This document shows positions 42,216-51,880 of a stretch of DNA of 55,904 nt, piece after piece. The stretch spans positions 1-55,904 of the forward strand of contig CAZPXF010000001.1 in the NCBI GenBank assembly GCA_964590945.1, given 5' to 3'. Numbering within the stretch: position 1 is the first letter of the stretch; the number at the start of each line of letters is the position of its first letter. A program made the position numbers and the translations under genes. The DNA is from CAZPXF01 sp964590945 (GTDB lineage Bacteria > Bacillota > Clostridia > Lachnospirales > Lachnospiraceae). The notes under the pieces were generated by a model that did no database searches, was not told the origin of the DNA, and saw only the letters and a list, made by a program, of their open reading frames with translations.

Positions 42216-42824
42216 TCACGCCAGTTCCTTTATATAAATGCCATCCTTTTTGCAGAATCCCATTTTCCGGAGATATTCCTGATGATTATCGTTCGGCCCC
42301 GAGTAGATCAGTGTCCGGATCCCGTTTTTCGGGAGCATTTCCATTAAATATTTCCCAATGGAGCAATCCCTGTACATCGGAATCGAATAGTCCAGAGAAA
42401 TATCCAGTATTCCTTCCGAATCTTTCCCCAGCATAACTCCGGCGGGCACGGCGTCGCAGCACACGATAAACGCCCGGTTAACCCTGGAAAGATTCAGATC
42501 AATTCCAGGGAAACATGCTTCGATATCTTTCCTGTAATGTTCCAGAATGTAGGCCAGAAAACTGTCATCATTTGATACGCTGAGCAGATCATAATTCGTC
42601 TCTTTATTTCTAAGATGCCATAAAAAATGAATATTGATAAGCACAAGGCAGAAATTCATGAGCGCCGTTGGGTATGAGTGAATGATCAGCGCGTAAATTG
42701 CGAAGATCAGACTGCCGACGGAATTCACGACCCGGAGTTTCACTACGGATGTCATAAGGAAAGCAACCAGTACCAAAATGGAGCCAATATAACCTACCAG
42801 TTCAATTATTATTGCTGTACTCAT
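42216..42824 (-). CDS. YgjV-like membrane segment fused to GNAT-like domain
   Basis: A 202-residue protein. The N-terminal about 75 residues contain two to three membrane helices and resemble the YgjV inner-membrane family (ELVGYIGSILVLVAFLMTSV...LRVVNSVGSLIFAIYALII). The C-terminal part (about 78-202) looks like a GNAT acetyltransferase fold, ending GPNDNHQEYLRKMGFCKKDGIY, but the acetyl-CoA loop is weak (CSIGKYLME rather than RGxGxG). Catalytic function is uncertain. It is the last gene before the terminator, 12 bases after deoC, and so rides on the nucleoside operon. No clear ribosome site precedes its ATG. Confidence 0.7.
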   Translation of the reverse strand: MSTAIIIELVGYIGSILVLVAFLMTSVVKLRVVNSVGSLIFAIYALIIHSYPTALMNFCLVLINIHFLWHLRNKETNYDLLSVSNDDSFLAYILEHYRKDIEACFPGIDLNLSRVNRAFIVCCDAVPAGVMLGKDSEGILDISLDYSIPMYRDCSIGKYLMEMLPKNGIRTLIYSGPNDNHQEYLRKMGFCKKDGIYIKELA

Positions 42825-42836
42825 ATGACTTACCGA

Positions 42837-43505
42837 TCAATAACCCTTTCCATTGTCCGTATTCTTCAGGATCTTAATGAGCCTGCTTGTACCGAGACGC
42901 TCCGCCCCAAGACGTACAAATTCTCTTGCGTCGTCAAAGGAAGAGATCCCGCCGGCCGCTTTTACTTTTACATTTTCACCGATATGGCGTTTCATAAGCG
43001 CAACATCCTCAAAGGTAGCGCCGGAGGATGAAAATCCGGTGGACGTCTTAATGTAATCCGCGCCTGCGCTTGTCACGATCTCGCACATTCTGATCTTTTC
43101 AGCTTCTGTCAGCAGGCATGTCTCGATGATGACCTTTAAAATATGACCGCCGCAGGCTTCTTTGACCGCTTTGATCTCCTCTTCCAGTTCCTGATACATA
43201 CTGTCCTTTACAAAACCGATATTAATGACCATATCGATCTCTGACGCGCCCCTGGCGATGGCGTCCTTTGTTTCAAACACCTTCGTCTCTGTCGTGCTGT
43301 AGCCGTTTGGGAAACCAATGACTGTGCAGATCGGGAGCTTTCCGTCCACATACTTTGCTGCCCTCTCTACATAAGCTGCCGGGATACATGCGGACGCAGT
43401 TCCGTATTTCATCGCATCATCCAGGATCTCGCGTATCTCATTCCACGTGGCTGTCTGTGTCAGTAATGTGTGATCCACATATTTTAATAATTCCGTATCT
43501 TTCAT
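42837..43505 (-). CDS. deoC: Deoxyribose-phosphate aldolase
   Basis: DeoC splits 2-deoxyribose 5-phosphate into glyceraldehyde 3-phosphate and acetaldehyde, the exit of deoxynucleoside catabolism. The 222-residue protein has the Schiff-base lysine in KVKAAGGIS and the proton-relay lysine in DYIKTSTGFS, with DMVINIGF and LKVIIET. The ATG at 43505 follows AAAGGGG. It takes the product of DeoB acting on deoxyribose 1-phosphate released by the phosphorylases of the same operon. Confidence 0.96.
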   Translation of the reverse strand: MKDTELLKYVDHTLLTQTATWNEIREILDDAMKYGTASACIPAAYVERAAKYVDGKLPICTVIGFPNGYSTTETKVFETKDAIARGASEIDMVINIGFVKDSMYQELEEEIKAVKEACGGHILKVIIETCLLTEAEKIRMCEIVTSAGADYIKTSTGFSSSGATFEDVALMKRHIGENVKVKAAGGISSFDDAREFVRLGAERLGTSRLIKILKNTDNGKGY

Positions 43506-43536
43506 ATTCCAAAATACCCCTTTTCTTTCAACCGTT

Positions 43537-44163
43537 TTAGATGCCCAGTTTTTCATATCCAAGTATTTTCTCAATCTGCGAGCAGACGATCGCAAATGCG
43601 ACCGCATTTTGCCCGCTGTTTATTACGATATCAGCCTTAGCCTTTGTCGGCTCGACAAAAATATTATGCATTGGTTTCACCGTACTCAGATATTGGTCGA
43701 CAATATCATCCAGTTCCCGTCCCCGTTCTTTTACATCCCGGAGAATACGCCTCAAAATACGCTCATCCGCGTCTGCATCGACAAAAATCCTGATATCCAG
43801 AAGATTACAGATGCGTTCATCAGCCAGTAATAAGATTCCTTCTACAATGATGATCTTATTCGGTTTGATCTCAACAGTCTCGCTGGAACGGTTATGCTGT
43901 GTGTAATCATAAACAGGACACAGAATCGTCTTACCGTCTTTTAACGCCCTCAAATGCTCCAAAAGCAGATCTGTTTCCAACGCGTCCGGATGGTCATAAT
44001 TGACTTTCCTTCTTTCTTCTAAAGGAATATCCCCCTGCTGACGGTAATAATTGTCATGATAGATCACAGTGACCGCATCTCCAAAATATGCTTTTAAACG
44101 GTTTGTAAATGTTGATTTTCCGGAACCGGTTCCACCGGCAATTCCTATGATTACTGTTTCCAT
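43537..44163 (-). CDS. udk: Uridine kinase
   Basis: Udk phosphorylates uridine and cytidine to UMP and CMP. The 208-residue protein has Walker A GIAGGTGSGKST near the N-terminus, YHDNYYRQQ and the D in NYDHPDALETDLL, and the lid-type RRILRDVKERGR. AAGAGGA precedes the ATG. It complements uridine phosphorylase: imported uridine can be salvaged directly or cleaved. Confidence 0.93.
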   Translation of the reverse strand: METVIIGIAGGTGSGKSTFTNRLKAYFGDAVTVIYHDNYYRQQGDIPLEERRKVNYDHPDALETDLLLEHLRALKDGKTILCPVYDYTQHNRSSETVEIKPNKIIIVEGILLLADERICNLLDIRIFVDADADERILRRILRDVKERGRELDDIVDQYLSTVKPMHNIFVEPTKAKADIVINSGQNAVAFAIVCSQIEKILGYEKLGI

Positions 44164-44200
44164 TTTTCCTCTTATTTCAGCGCCGGTTCAAATGCCGGAA

Positions 44201-45013
44201 CTATATGTTCTGAATAACTGCGGCTACAAGCTTCTTAAAATCAGAAGATACACGGTCGGCGATCTCCTGCACCTCCTTGTGATCGAGCGCTTCTGTAGTC
44301 ATGCCGGCCGCAAGGTTGGTGATACAGGAAATGCCGCACACCTCAAGTCCCATATGACACGCCGCCATTGCCTCGCAGGCTGTGCTCATTCCAACCGCAT
44401 CTCCTCCCCAGGTCCTGCACAGGCGCACCTCAGCCGGAGTCTCATAATTCGGGCCGGTAAACTGTACATATACGCCTTCACGGATCGGAACATCACATTC
44501 GTATGCGCATTTACGGATGACGTCCTGCATACGGTTACTGTACACATTGCTCATATCCGGGAAGCGGTCCCCAAGCTCGTCCACATTCGGCCCTATAAGG
44601 GGACTTGGAATACCCGTCGTAATGTGATCGGTGATCATCATCAGGTCTCCGGGTTTGAACGTTTCATTCACCCCTCCGGCAGCATTTGTCAGCATGATCT
44701 TCCTGGCTCCAAGGAGTCCCATGAGGCGTGTTGGAAGTACGACGTCCGGCATAGCATATCCTTCATAATAATGGACTCTTCCCTGCATGATAACTACCGG
44801 GACAATTCCAACATATCCGAATACAAAACGCCCTTTATGTCCTGCAACAGTAGAAACGGGAAATCCCTCAATATCATTATAATCAACAGTTGCCTCAATC
44901 CGGATCCCATCTGCAAAGTCCCCAAGTCCTGAGCCAAGTATCAGACCGACCTCCGGTTTGAAATCCGTCTTTTCCCGCACGCTTGCGAGGCATGTCATTA
45001 ATTTTTTATACAT
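44201..45013 (-). CDS. Purine nucleoside phosphorylase
   Basis: Trimeric-type (class I) PNP that cleaves inosine and guanosine with phosphate. The 270-residue protein shows GSGLGDFAD, HKGRFVFG, GRVHYYEGY (phosphate and ribose contacts), TNAAGGVN, FTGPNYETPAEVR, VGMSTACEA and ITNLAAGM. This matches PunA/XapA/PNP of the second family rather than hexameric DeoD. It directly follows the Crp/Fnr regulator (16-base gap). Confidence 0.94.
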   Translation of the reverse strand: MYKKLMTCLASVREKTDFKPEVGLILGSGLGDFADGIRIEATVDYNDIEGFPVSTVAGHKGRFVFGYVGIVPVVIMQGRVHYYEGYAMPDVVLPTRLMGLLGARKIMLTNAAGGVNETFKPGDLMMITDHITTGIPSPLIGPNVDELGDRFPDMSNVYSNRMQDVIRKCAYECDVPIREGVYVQFTGPNYETPAEVRLCRTWGGDAVGMSTACEAMAACHMGLEVCGISCITNLAAGMTTEALDHKEVQEIADRVSSDFKKLVAAVIQNI

Positions 45014-45029
45014 GTCTAATCATCCTCTT

Positions 45030-45761
45030 TTATAAATTTTCTGTAAGTATTTCTGATACAATTTTAACTAACTGAAGATACTGGTCATAATTGATCACTA
45101 TGTAATTACCCTGCGTTGTCAATAAACCATTCTCTTTAAATTTGTTGATGGAACGGGTAATTGTTTTGATACACAGCCCCGTACAGTCTGACAGTTCCTG
45201 CCGGTTTTTCTTTAAGTGCAGTATCCCATTCTGAGCATATTCACGGTAACGTTTCATCAAAATATAAGCAACACGGTTTGACCCCTGCAGGAACAGAAGA
45301 TTTCGCCCTACACGATCCTGTTCCAGAAGATATTCCCCCATAAGGCGTGCTTCCAGCTTCATAGCAATCGCGTCAGAATCCAGCCATTTCTGGAAATCAT
45401 TTTTAGGAATTTTAAGGACAATACAGTCAGTCACAGTCTGAAGCGTCGTCTGATAAGTATCCAGGTTGATAATGACCTCCATACCGCCCAGGGCATATAC
45501 TTTATTGAACAACATAAAATCATAGTTGATCCCGAATATCCGGCAGTCTGTTGCCTTTACGATGCCCTCTCCGACAAAGTAAATCATGTCTACCGGCTCG
45601 CCTTCCCGTACAAAGGTCGTTCTTTTTGGCATATTTTCGACTGTACAACGGTTCAAAAGCCATTTGGGCGCTGTCAGGAAATGATCCTCAAATTGCTGTC
45701 TTCTGTCCGCATCTATTTTATTCAGAAAAGGTAATATTTGCTTTAAATAATCTTCATTCAT
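45030..45761 (-). CDS. Crp/Fnr family transcriptional regulator
   Basis: A 243-residue regulator: an N-terminal cyclic-nucleotide-binding-type beta barrel (about 25-140, FVREGEPVDMIYFVGEGIVK) and a C-terminal winged helix (about 160-230, NRQELSDCTGLCIKTITRSINKFKENGLL). No N-terminal FNR-type cysteine cluster is present, so an Fe-S oxygen sensor is unlikely. The cAMP-contacting R/S motif of CRP is not obvious, so the ligand is unknown. Its ATG overlaps the guaD stop (ATGA), embedding it in the nucleoside operon, which it probably regulates. Confidence 0.88.
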   Translation of the reverse strand: MNEDYLKQILPFLNKIDADRRQQFEDHFLTAPKWLLNRCTVENMPKRTTFVREGEPVDMIYFVGEGIVKATDCRIFGINYDFMLFNKVYALGGMEVIINLDTYQTTLQTVTDCIVLKIPKNDFQKWLDSDAIAMKLEARLMGEYLLEQDRVGRNLLFLQGSNRVAYILMKRYREYAQNGILHLKKNRQELSDCTGLCIKTITRSINKFKENGLLTTQGNYIVINYDQYLQLVKIVSEILTENL

Positions 45762-47026
45762 AGTATCTCTTTGCCTTTTACATATTTTGCCTGAATATTT
45801 TTATCTTCCGCAAGATAGACCAGCCGCTCCAGCCGCTCTTTAACCGTGAGCTTTTTCGGAGATCTTAAGCCTGATTCATTGAGCACGACGGCGTCAAATT
45901 CATATCCGGGTTCGAAGCTTCCGACTTTTCCGAAGAACTCTCCGCCGCCCTTTGTCGCAAGATAGAAAGCCTCTTCTAATTTAAGCGGCGGCAGGCTTTG
46001 GTCGACCAGTCTCCACCTGAGCTTGGAGCATTGGATCGCCATTGCCATCGCCTGGAACATAGAAAGACTTGATCCTGCCGCAACATCCGTACCAAGTCCC
46101 AGCTTCATACCCTGATCAAGGAAGCGCCGTACCGGAGCAATCCCGGATGAAAGATTCGCGTTCGATTCCGGACAATGGGCAATAAATACATTCTGGTCCT
46201 TCATCATCCTTATCTCATCATCCGTGCTGTGCACGCAATGCGCCATGATTGTCGGACAGTCGTCTCCAAACATCCCATGCAGATTATACGCATCACCGTA
46301 AAATTCAGATTTCGGACACAATTCTTTTACCCATGCGATCTCATTTAGATTTTCGGACAGATGAGACTGCATTGGGAGCTTATATTTCTTCTGAAGAATG
46401 GAAAGACCGTCCATCAGTTCATCCGAACAGGTCGGAATAAATCTCGGCGTCAGGATCGGCTTTACATTTTGAAATTCCGCACATTCTTCGATCCATTTTT
46501 CCGTATCTTCGACTGCCTTTTGCGCGCTTTCTTCGCACAGATAGTCCGGACTGTTGCGGTCCATATTTACCTTGCCGACGTACGCAGCGATGCCTGCTTC
46601 TTCTAATTTCCGCATCAAAAGGAGCGTTGTATGTCTGTGAAGTGTTCCGAATATACAGGCTCTTGTTGTCGCGCTCCTGAGAAGCTCATCTGTAAATATA
46701 TTATACGCCTTTTCCGCATATTCTGCATCTGCATATCTGGCTTCTTCCACAAAAGTATACGTGTTCAGCCAGTCGATCAGTTCCAGATCCATTGCCATTC
46801 CGCGGAATGAATACTGCGGTGCATGCACATGCAGATCTGTCATTCCCGGAATGACAATATGATCGCCGTAGTCGTGGCATTCCAGATTTTTATAACATTC
46901 CGGCAGATCTCGGAAAACGCCTCTGCAGATACCATCTATGCAGACTGCATAGCTATCCTCCCATATTTCAATTTCCGAACTGTTTTTGCTGTAGCAAATA
47001 CTCCCCTTTATAATAAACTCTGCCAT
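45758..47026 (-). CDS. guaD: Guanine deaminase (amidohydrolase)
   Basis: Converts guanine to xanthine and ammonia. The 422-residue amidohydrolase has the zinc motif HVHAPQ in MTDLHVHAPQYSFRG, a second-shell MQSHLSEN, HCVHSTDDE, and LGTDVAAGSSLSMF, matching bacterial GuaD rather than other purine deaminases. GGAGGAAGG precedes the ATG. It processes guanine released by PNP and lies between the permease genes and the regulator. Confidence 0.92.
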   Translation of the reverse strand: MAEFIIKGSICYSKNSSEIEIWEDSYAVCIDGICRGVFRDLPECYKNLECHDYGDHIVIPGMTDLHVHAPQYSFRGMAMDLELIDWLNTYTFVEEARYADAEYAEKAYNIFTDELLRSATTRACIFGTLHRHTTLLLMRKLEEAGIAAYVGKVNMDRNSPDYLCEESAQKAVEDTEKWIEECAEFQNVKPILTPRFIPTCSDELMDGLSILQKKYKLPMQSHLSENLNEIAWVKELCPKSEFYGDAYNLHGMFGDDCPTIMAHCVHSTDDEIRMMKDQNVFIAHCPESNANLSSGIAPVRRFLDQGMKLGLGTDVAAGSSLSMFQAMAMAIQCSKLRWRLVDQSLPPLKLEEAFYLATKGGGEFFGKVGSFEPGYEFDAVVLNESGLRSPKKLTVKERLERLVYLAEDKNIQAKYVKGKEIL

Positions 47027-47057
47027 AAATCCTTCCTCCAGTTATACGGTAATACTT

Positions 47058-47999
47058 TTATCTCTGTCCTTTGTCGTAAGGAATACCTTCTGCCTTCGGC
47101 GCCCGTGAATTTTTGGAGAACAACGCCAGTACAACAAGTGAAATAATATACGGAAGCATATTATATACCGTACTTGGCAAATGGAGCGCTGTCAGTATAT
47201 CGAATCCCGAGTACACATTGGAAAGCGCCCGGAACAGACCGAAAAGCAGAGCTGACAGTGCGATCAGTTTCGGTTTCCACTGACCAAAGATCATAACGGC
47301 CAGCGCAAGGAAGCCAAAGCCTGCGACGCCATTTTCAAATTTCCACTCGCTTACGCCGGCTGTGATATAAACGATTCCGCCAAGTCCGCCGAGAACGCCG
47401 GAGATCAGTACGCCCGCATAACGCATCCGGTAGACATTGATACCTACGGAATCAGCCGCCTGCGGATGCTCGCCGCAGGCCATCAGGCGAAGTCCGAATT
47501 TGGTCTTATACAACACAACATGCGAAACAGCCAGAAGCACAACCGCCAGTACCATGAACCAGCTCAGCTCAAATTTACCGATCTTTAATAACGAAAATGC
47601 CTTTTTCTGCTCAATATACTGGATCGCAGAAGAAACATTATTTACATTTTCAGACATATTGATCGCTTTCACAAATACGGTTGCCGCAGCGGTTCCGAGG
47701 AGGTTCATTGCCGTACCAACCAGCGTCTGATCCGCCTTGAAGTTGATCGCCGCCACTGCAAGAAGCAGCGAATAAATAACGCCAAAGATAACGCTTCCAA
47801 GGATAACGCCCAGGATCATAAGTACAGCCGGAAGGTTCGGCATCCCTCTCATAACCAGGGCTCCGCCAAGAGCGCCCATAACCATGACGCCTTCCAGTCC
47901 GAGATTGATAACTCCGCTGTGTTCCGAAAAACATCCGCCAAGCGCCACCAGCATCAGTACGCATGCGTAGATCAAAGTATATTGTAATAATAGTGCCAT
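47058..47999 (-). CDS. Nucleoside ABC transporter permease (NupQ-like)
   Basis: A 313-residue integral membrane protein of the BMP/basic-membrane-lipoprotein class of ABC transporters, with eight to ten helices. SGVINLGLEGVMVMGALGGA is the conserved first helix pair of this permease family, with GLRLMACGEHPQAADSVGINVYRMR as the coupling-helix segment that contacts the ATPase. Its ATG shares one base with the stop of the partner permease gene (TAATG). Confidence 0.92.
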   Translation of the reverse strand: MALLLQYTLIYACVLMLVALGGCFSEHSGVINLGLEGVMVMGALGGALVMRGMPNLPAVLMILGVILGSVIFGVIYSLLLAVAAINFKADQTLVGTAMNLLGTAAATVFVKAINMSENVNNVSSAIQYIEQKKAFSLLKIGKFELSWFMVLAVVLLAVSHVVLYKTKFGLRLMACGEHPQAADSVGINVYRMRYAGVLISGVLGGLGGIVYITAGVSEWKFENGVAGFGFLALAVMIFGQWKPKLIALSALLFGLFRALSNVYSGFDILTALHLPSTVYNMLPYIISLVVLALFSKNSRAPKAEGIPYDKGQR

Positions 48000-49111
48000 T
48001 ACTTATTTCCTCCCTTCGTATCCTTCTTGACCGCTTTACCAATGCAATATTTGAAAAACAGAACAAAACTGCAGAAGTAAATGATGATGGAAGAAATCAA
48101 ATCTGATATCTGTGAACAGTAGACCATCTTGTCCACATAAGAGCCTCCGCTCGTAATATGCTGGATAAAGAATGCGGAGAACACACTTCCGATCGGATTC
48201 AATCCTCCAAGGAAAGCTGCCGCGATTCCGTTAAATCCCATGGCCGGAACTGCCGTCTGCGCGCAGGACCACTGTTCGATCCCGCTTAAATAGAGGAACG
48301 ATGCGCCAAGACCTGACAGACATCCCGCAATTACCATTGTAAGGATCATGTTTCTCTTCTCTTTCATACCTGCATATTTTGCGGCGTTTTTATTGAGTCC
48401 CGTTGCTTTTAATTCATATCCAAGTTTTGTCTTTTCCATCACGACCCATACGCAGATTGCAATGATGATTGCAAGCGGTATTGCGATCGTTACATACCGG
48501 TTGTCCGAGAAAAGATGCTGAAGTCCAAGGCCTGGTAGAATCGCCCCCGGACTGTTTGTCTTTAACGCCAGAGTGTATGTAGTTGTGGATTCCTTTACAT
48601 TTGTAAGAAGCATGTTGACTCCATATAAACTGATCCAGTTCAGCATAATACCGGCAATTACTTCATTAACATTGAGATATGCTTTCAATGCGCCTACGAT
48701 ACCGCCAAGGATCCCGCCGCCGATCATTGCTGCGATCACACATACGTACCATGGCATCTGAAAAGCAAGCGCAAGGTACAGGCTGATCCCTGCTCCGACA
48801 GCATACTGTCCGGATGCGCCGATATTGAACAGACCTACCTTATATGCGAAAAGGATGGATAATGTACACATCAGAAGCGGAGCTGTTTTGACAAGTGTAC
48901 TTCCAAAATACTCAAGCGCTACCGCAGGTCTTGGGAAATACAAAAAGTTCTTCAGGATCGATGCGATCGCCTTGCCTGCTCCGGCAGGATTGATAAACAG
49001 CAATACAATATAGCCGACAATTAATCCAAGCAAAATACATATAAGGGATGAAACTACTGACTGTACACCCGGATTTTCCAAAAAGCTTTTCCTTTGTGTT
49101 TTTGTATTCAT
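47999..49111 (-). CDS. Nucleoside ABC transporter permease (NupP-like)
   Basis: A 370-residue integral membrane permease, partner of the following one. It has the VGLFNIGASGQYAVGAG segment and a coupling region LGYELKATGLNKNAAKYAGM, both characteristic of the guanosine/nucleoside uptake systems similar to B. subtilis NupP. AGGAGGTG lies before the ATG, three bases after the ATPase gene. Confidence 0.92.
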   Translation of the reverse strand: MNTKTQRKSFLENPGVQSVVSSLICILLGLIVGYIVLLFINPAGAGKAIASILKNFLYFPRPAVALEYFGSTLVKTAPLLMCTLSILFAYKVGLFNIGASGQYAVGAGISLYLALAFQMPWYVCVIAAMIGGGILGGIVGALKAYLNVNEVIAGIMLNWISLYGVNMLLTNVKESTTTYTLALKTNSPGAILPGLGLQHLFSDNRYVTIAIPLAIIIAICVWVVMEKTKLGYELKATGLNKNAAKYAGMKEKRNMILTMVIAGCLSGLGASFLYLSGIEQWSCAQTAVPAMGFNGIAAAFLGGLNPIGSVFSAFFIQHITSGGSYVDKMVYCSQISDLISSIIIYFCSFVLFFKYCIGKAVKKDTKGGNK

Positions 49112-49114
49112 TTC

Positions 49115-50641
49115 CTACACCTCCTGTCTCTTGGCGCCTGTCATATACAGCCCAAGCTCTTCCATTGTGACGTCCTCCGGTTTGAATTCTCCGACCAGCT
49201 CGCCCTCATACATAACCAGAATACGATCCGGTACGTCCATAACTTCATCCAGCTCAAGGCTGACAAGGAGAACGGCCTTTCCGGCGTCTCTCTGTTCAAT
49301 GAGCTGTTTGTGGATAAATTCGATCGCCCCGATATCCACGCCCCGGGTAGGCTGAACCGCGATCAGAAAATCAGGATCTTTATCGATCTCGCGCGCGATG
49401 ATCGCCTTCTGCTGATTTCCTCCGGACATGGCTCTTACTGTTGTGACCGCGCCCTGACCGGAGCGAACGTCATATTCGTCGATCAGTCGATTGGCATATT
49501 CGCGGATCTCTTTTCTCTTTAACATTCCGAACTTATCTGTAAATTTCGGCTCAAAATAGCGCTGCAAAACCATGTTATCTTCCAAAGAGTAATCCAGGAT
49601 CAGCCCATGCTTATGCCTGTCCTCCGGAATATGGCTCATACCGAGGACAGATCTTTGGCGGATGGATTCCTTTGTAACGTCTTTTCCATTCAGGGTAATA
49701 TTTCCGCTTTTGAGCGGTTCAAGCCCTGATAATCCATAAATCAGCTCTGTCTGACCGTTTCCGTCGATACCTGCGATACATACGATCTCCCCTTTACGTA
49801 CCTTGAAGCTTACATCATGAACCGCATCCTTTTTATTTCCGCCTGCAACAGTCATGTTTTTCGCCTCGAGCACAACATCGCCCGGAATGGAAGGTTTTTT
49901 ATCTACTTTAAAGCTTACGTCTCTTCCGACCATCATGGCGGAGAGTTTCTCCGGACTTGTATCTTTCGTCTCAACAGTTCCAACGTATTTTCCTTTTCTG
50001 AGGACCGTACATCTGTCCGCGACCTCCATGATCTCGTTCAGCTTATGGGAAATGAAAAGAATACTCTTACCTTCTTTTGCAAGTCCCCTCATAATATGCA
50101 TCAGTTCCGCAATTTCCTGAACTGTGAGTACCGCCGTAGGCTCATCAAAGATCAGGATCTCATTGTCGCGGTACAGCATCTTTAAAATCTCCGTTCTCTG
50201 CTGCATACCGACCGTGATATTTTCAACCAGCGCATCCGGCTCCACCTGCAGGTGATAACGCTGAGATAATTCCATCACTTTTTTTCTCGCCTCATCCTTT
50301 TTAAGCAGTCCGCCCTGCGTCGGCTCAACGCCAAGGATGATGTTGTCCAGAACTGAAAAACAATCGACCAGTTTAAAATGCTGGTGAACCATTCCGATGC
50401 CAAGATCATTCGCATCGTTTGGATTTTTGATATTCACTTTCTTCCCGTCTTTACGGATCTCGCCTTCTTCCGGCTGGTACAGTCCGAACAAAACACTCAT
50501 CAGAGTAGATTTGCCCGCACCATTCTCACCTAAAAGCGCATGAATTTCTCCTTTTTTTAACTGTAAGGTAATATTGTCATTTGCGATAATACCAGGAAAT
50601 CTCTTGGTAATATTCAACATCTCAACGGCATATTCTCCCAT
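49115..50641 (-). CDS. Nucleoside ABC transporter ATP-binding protein (NupO-like)
   Basis: A 508-residue duplicated ABC ATPase. The first cassette has Walker A LLGENGAGKST; the second has a degenerate Walker A (GIDGNGQTEL) and the signature MSGGNQQK. This asymmetric double cassette is typical of sugar and nucleoside importers of the RbsA/NupO type. AAGGAGGAAG precedes the ATG. It energises uptake of nucleosides delivered by the lipoprotein encoded just upstream. Confidence 0.94.
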   Translation of the reverse strand: MGEYAVEMLNITKRFPGIIANDNITLQLKKGEIHALLGENGAGKSTLMSVLFGLYQPEEGEIRKDGKKVNIKNPNDANDLGIGMVHQHFKLVDCFSVLDNIILGVEPTQGGLLKKDEARKKVMELSQRYHLQVEPDALVENITVGMQQRTEILKMLYRDNEILIFDEPTAVLTVQEIAELMHIMRGLAKEGKSILFISHKLNEIMEVADRCTVLRKGKYVGTVETKDTSPEKLSAMMVGRDVSFKVDKKPSIPGDVVLEAKNMTVAGGNKKDAVHDVSFKVRKGEIVCIAGIDGNGQTELIYGLSGLEPLKSGNITLNGKDVTKESIRQRSVLGMSHIPEDRHKHGLILDYSLEDNMVLQRYFEPKFTDKFGMLKRKEIREYANRLIDEYDVRSGQGAVTTVRAMSGGNQQKAIIAREIDKDPDFLIAVQPTRGVDIGAIEFIHKQLIEQRDAGKAVLLVSLELDEVMDVPDRILVMYEGELVGEFKPEDVTMEELGLYMTGAKRQEV

Positions 50642-50670
50642 TACGCTCTTCCTCCTTTATGAATCCCCCA

Positions 50671-51861
50671 TTACATGATTGATCCTTCTCTAATATTTAC
50701 ATTGACAGATACTTCCGGAACTTCGTCGATCGAATCGCTGATCTCGATTTCTCCATCGTAAATTTCCTGTACCATTTCACGATAATCATCTACTGTGAAA
50801 TCATCATTCCACTGCGTGCTTTCCTCCGGAAGACCTACGTAATTCAGATCCATATCTGTTCCTGATACGAGACCCAGATTTTCAATCTGTCCTACATGCT
50901 CCTCCCATGTATCTGTCACGATGATCGCATCAAGCATTGCGTAGATTGTAGCAGTCAGACCCTTCATGGCCGATGTGACTGTCATTCCTTCTTCGTATGC
51001 GTCGATGATCGGAGCCTGGTCACTGTCAACGCCGATGACTTTACCGCTTGTTTTTGCCGCAGCCTCCGCAGCCGACGTGAAAATTCCGCCTCCGCAGGCA
51101 AATACCACTTCCGTACCCTTGCTGTACCAGGTATCCATCGCAGCTGTGATCTCTGTGGAACCATAAAACTGTCCGCCGTATGCGTACTCTACACTTACTT
51201 CATCTGAAATACCAAGCGCTTCCGCCGCATCGTTGATTCCCTGAAGATACCCGTATCCATATCGCATAACTGCCGGAACGGCCTGCCCGCCAAGGAATCC
51301 AAGGCTACGATATCCAAGCATTACCGCAGTATATCCTGCCATATAGCCAGGAATCTCTTCCCGATAAACAGCACAGTATGTATTTCCTGTGTTGTAATAG
51401 TCAGAGGCTTCATATGCATCCGGATCATCGTAGTATTTACTGCCGACTGCAGCGGCAATAATATCGCCGGCGGTCATATCCAGAACAATAAATTTCACAT
51501 CCGGATATTTATAAGTTACTTCAACTAATGTTCCCGCAAAAATATATCCGGACATAACAATGATGTTATACCCTTCTGCAACTGCGACGTCGACCATGGC
51601 GATACGCGCATAATCCGTATCTCCATCCGGTTTTTTGTAAGTAAATTCGATATTATTTTCCGAACAGTATGCGGAACAAGCCTCATATGTCGTTTGATTA
51701 AATGACTGATCCGTAATATCTCCGGCGTCTGTGATCATTGCAACGCGATATTCGGAATCACCTGTTGCTGTATTCACTTCTGCAGTAGTTCCGCACGCCG
51801 TCAAAGACAGCATCATGGAAACTACAAGAAGTACAGATATCAGCTTTTTCATGTGCTTCAT
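50671..51861 (-). CDS. BMP family nucleoside-binding lipoprotein (NupN/PnrA-like)
   Basis: Extracellular substrate-binding lipoprotein of 396 residues. The signal peptide MKHMKKLISVLLVVSMMLSL ends in the lipobox LTAC, so the mature protein is tethered at Cys. The BMP fold follows: VAMITDAGDITDQSFNQTTYE, FLGGQAVPAVMRYGYGYLQG and VIGVDSDQ are the family signatures around the purine-nucleoside pocket. AAGGAGG is six bases before the ATG. It should capture nucleosides for the ABC complex encoded next. Confidence 0.94.
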   Translation of the reverse strand: MKHMKKLISVLLVVSMMLSLTACGTTAEVNTATGDSEYRVAMITDAGDITDQSFNQTTYEACSAYCSENNIEFTYKKPDGDTDYARIAMVDVAVAEGYNIIVMSGYIFAGTLVEVTYKYPDVKFIVLDMTAGDIIAAAVGSKYYDDPDAYEASDYYNTGNTYCAVYREEIPGYMAGYTAVMLGYRSLGFLGGQAVPAVMRYGYGYLQGINDAAEALGISDEVSVEYAYGGQFYGSTEITAAMDTWYSKGTEVVFACGGGIFTSAAEAAAKTSGKVIGVDSDQAPIIDAYEEGMTVTSAMKGLTATIYAMLDAIIVTDTWEEHVGQIENLGLVSGTDMDLNYVGLPEESTQWNDDFTVDDYREMVQEIYDGEIEISDSIDEVPEVSVNVNIREGSIM

Positions 51862-51880
51862 AGTTTTCCTCCTTAAACTT

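Noticed and set aside
44201..45013. Annotation as hexameric DeoD
   Set aside because: The motifs (GRVHYYEGY, FTGPNYETPAEVR) belong to the trimeric PNP family, not to the NP-1 hexameric DeoD type.
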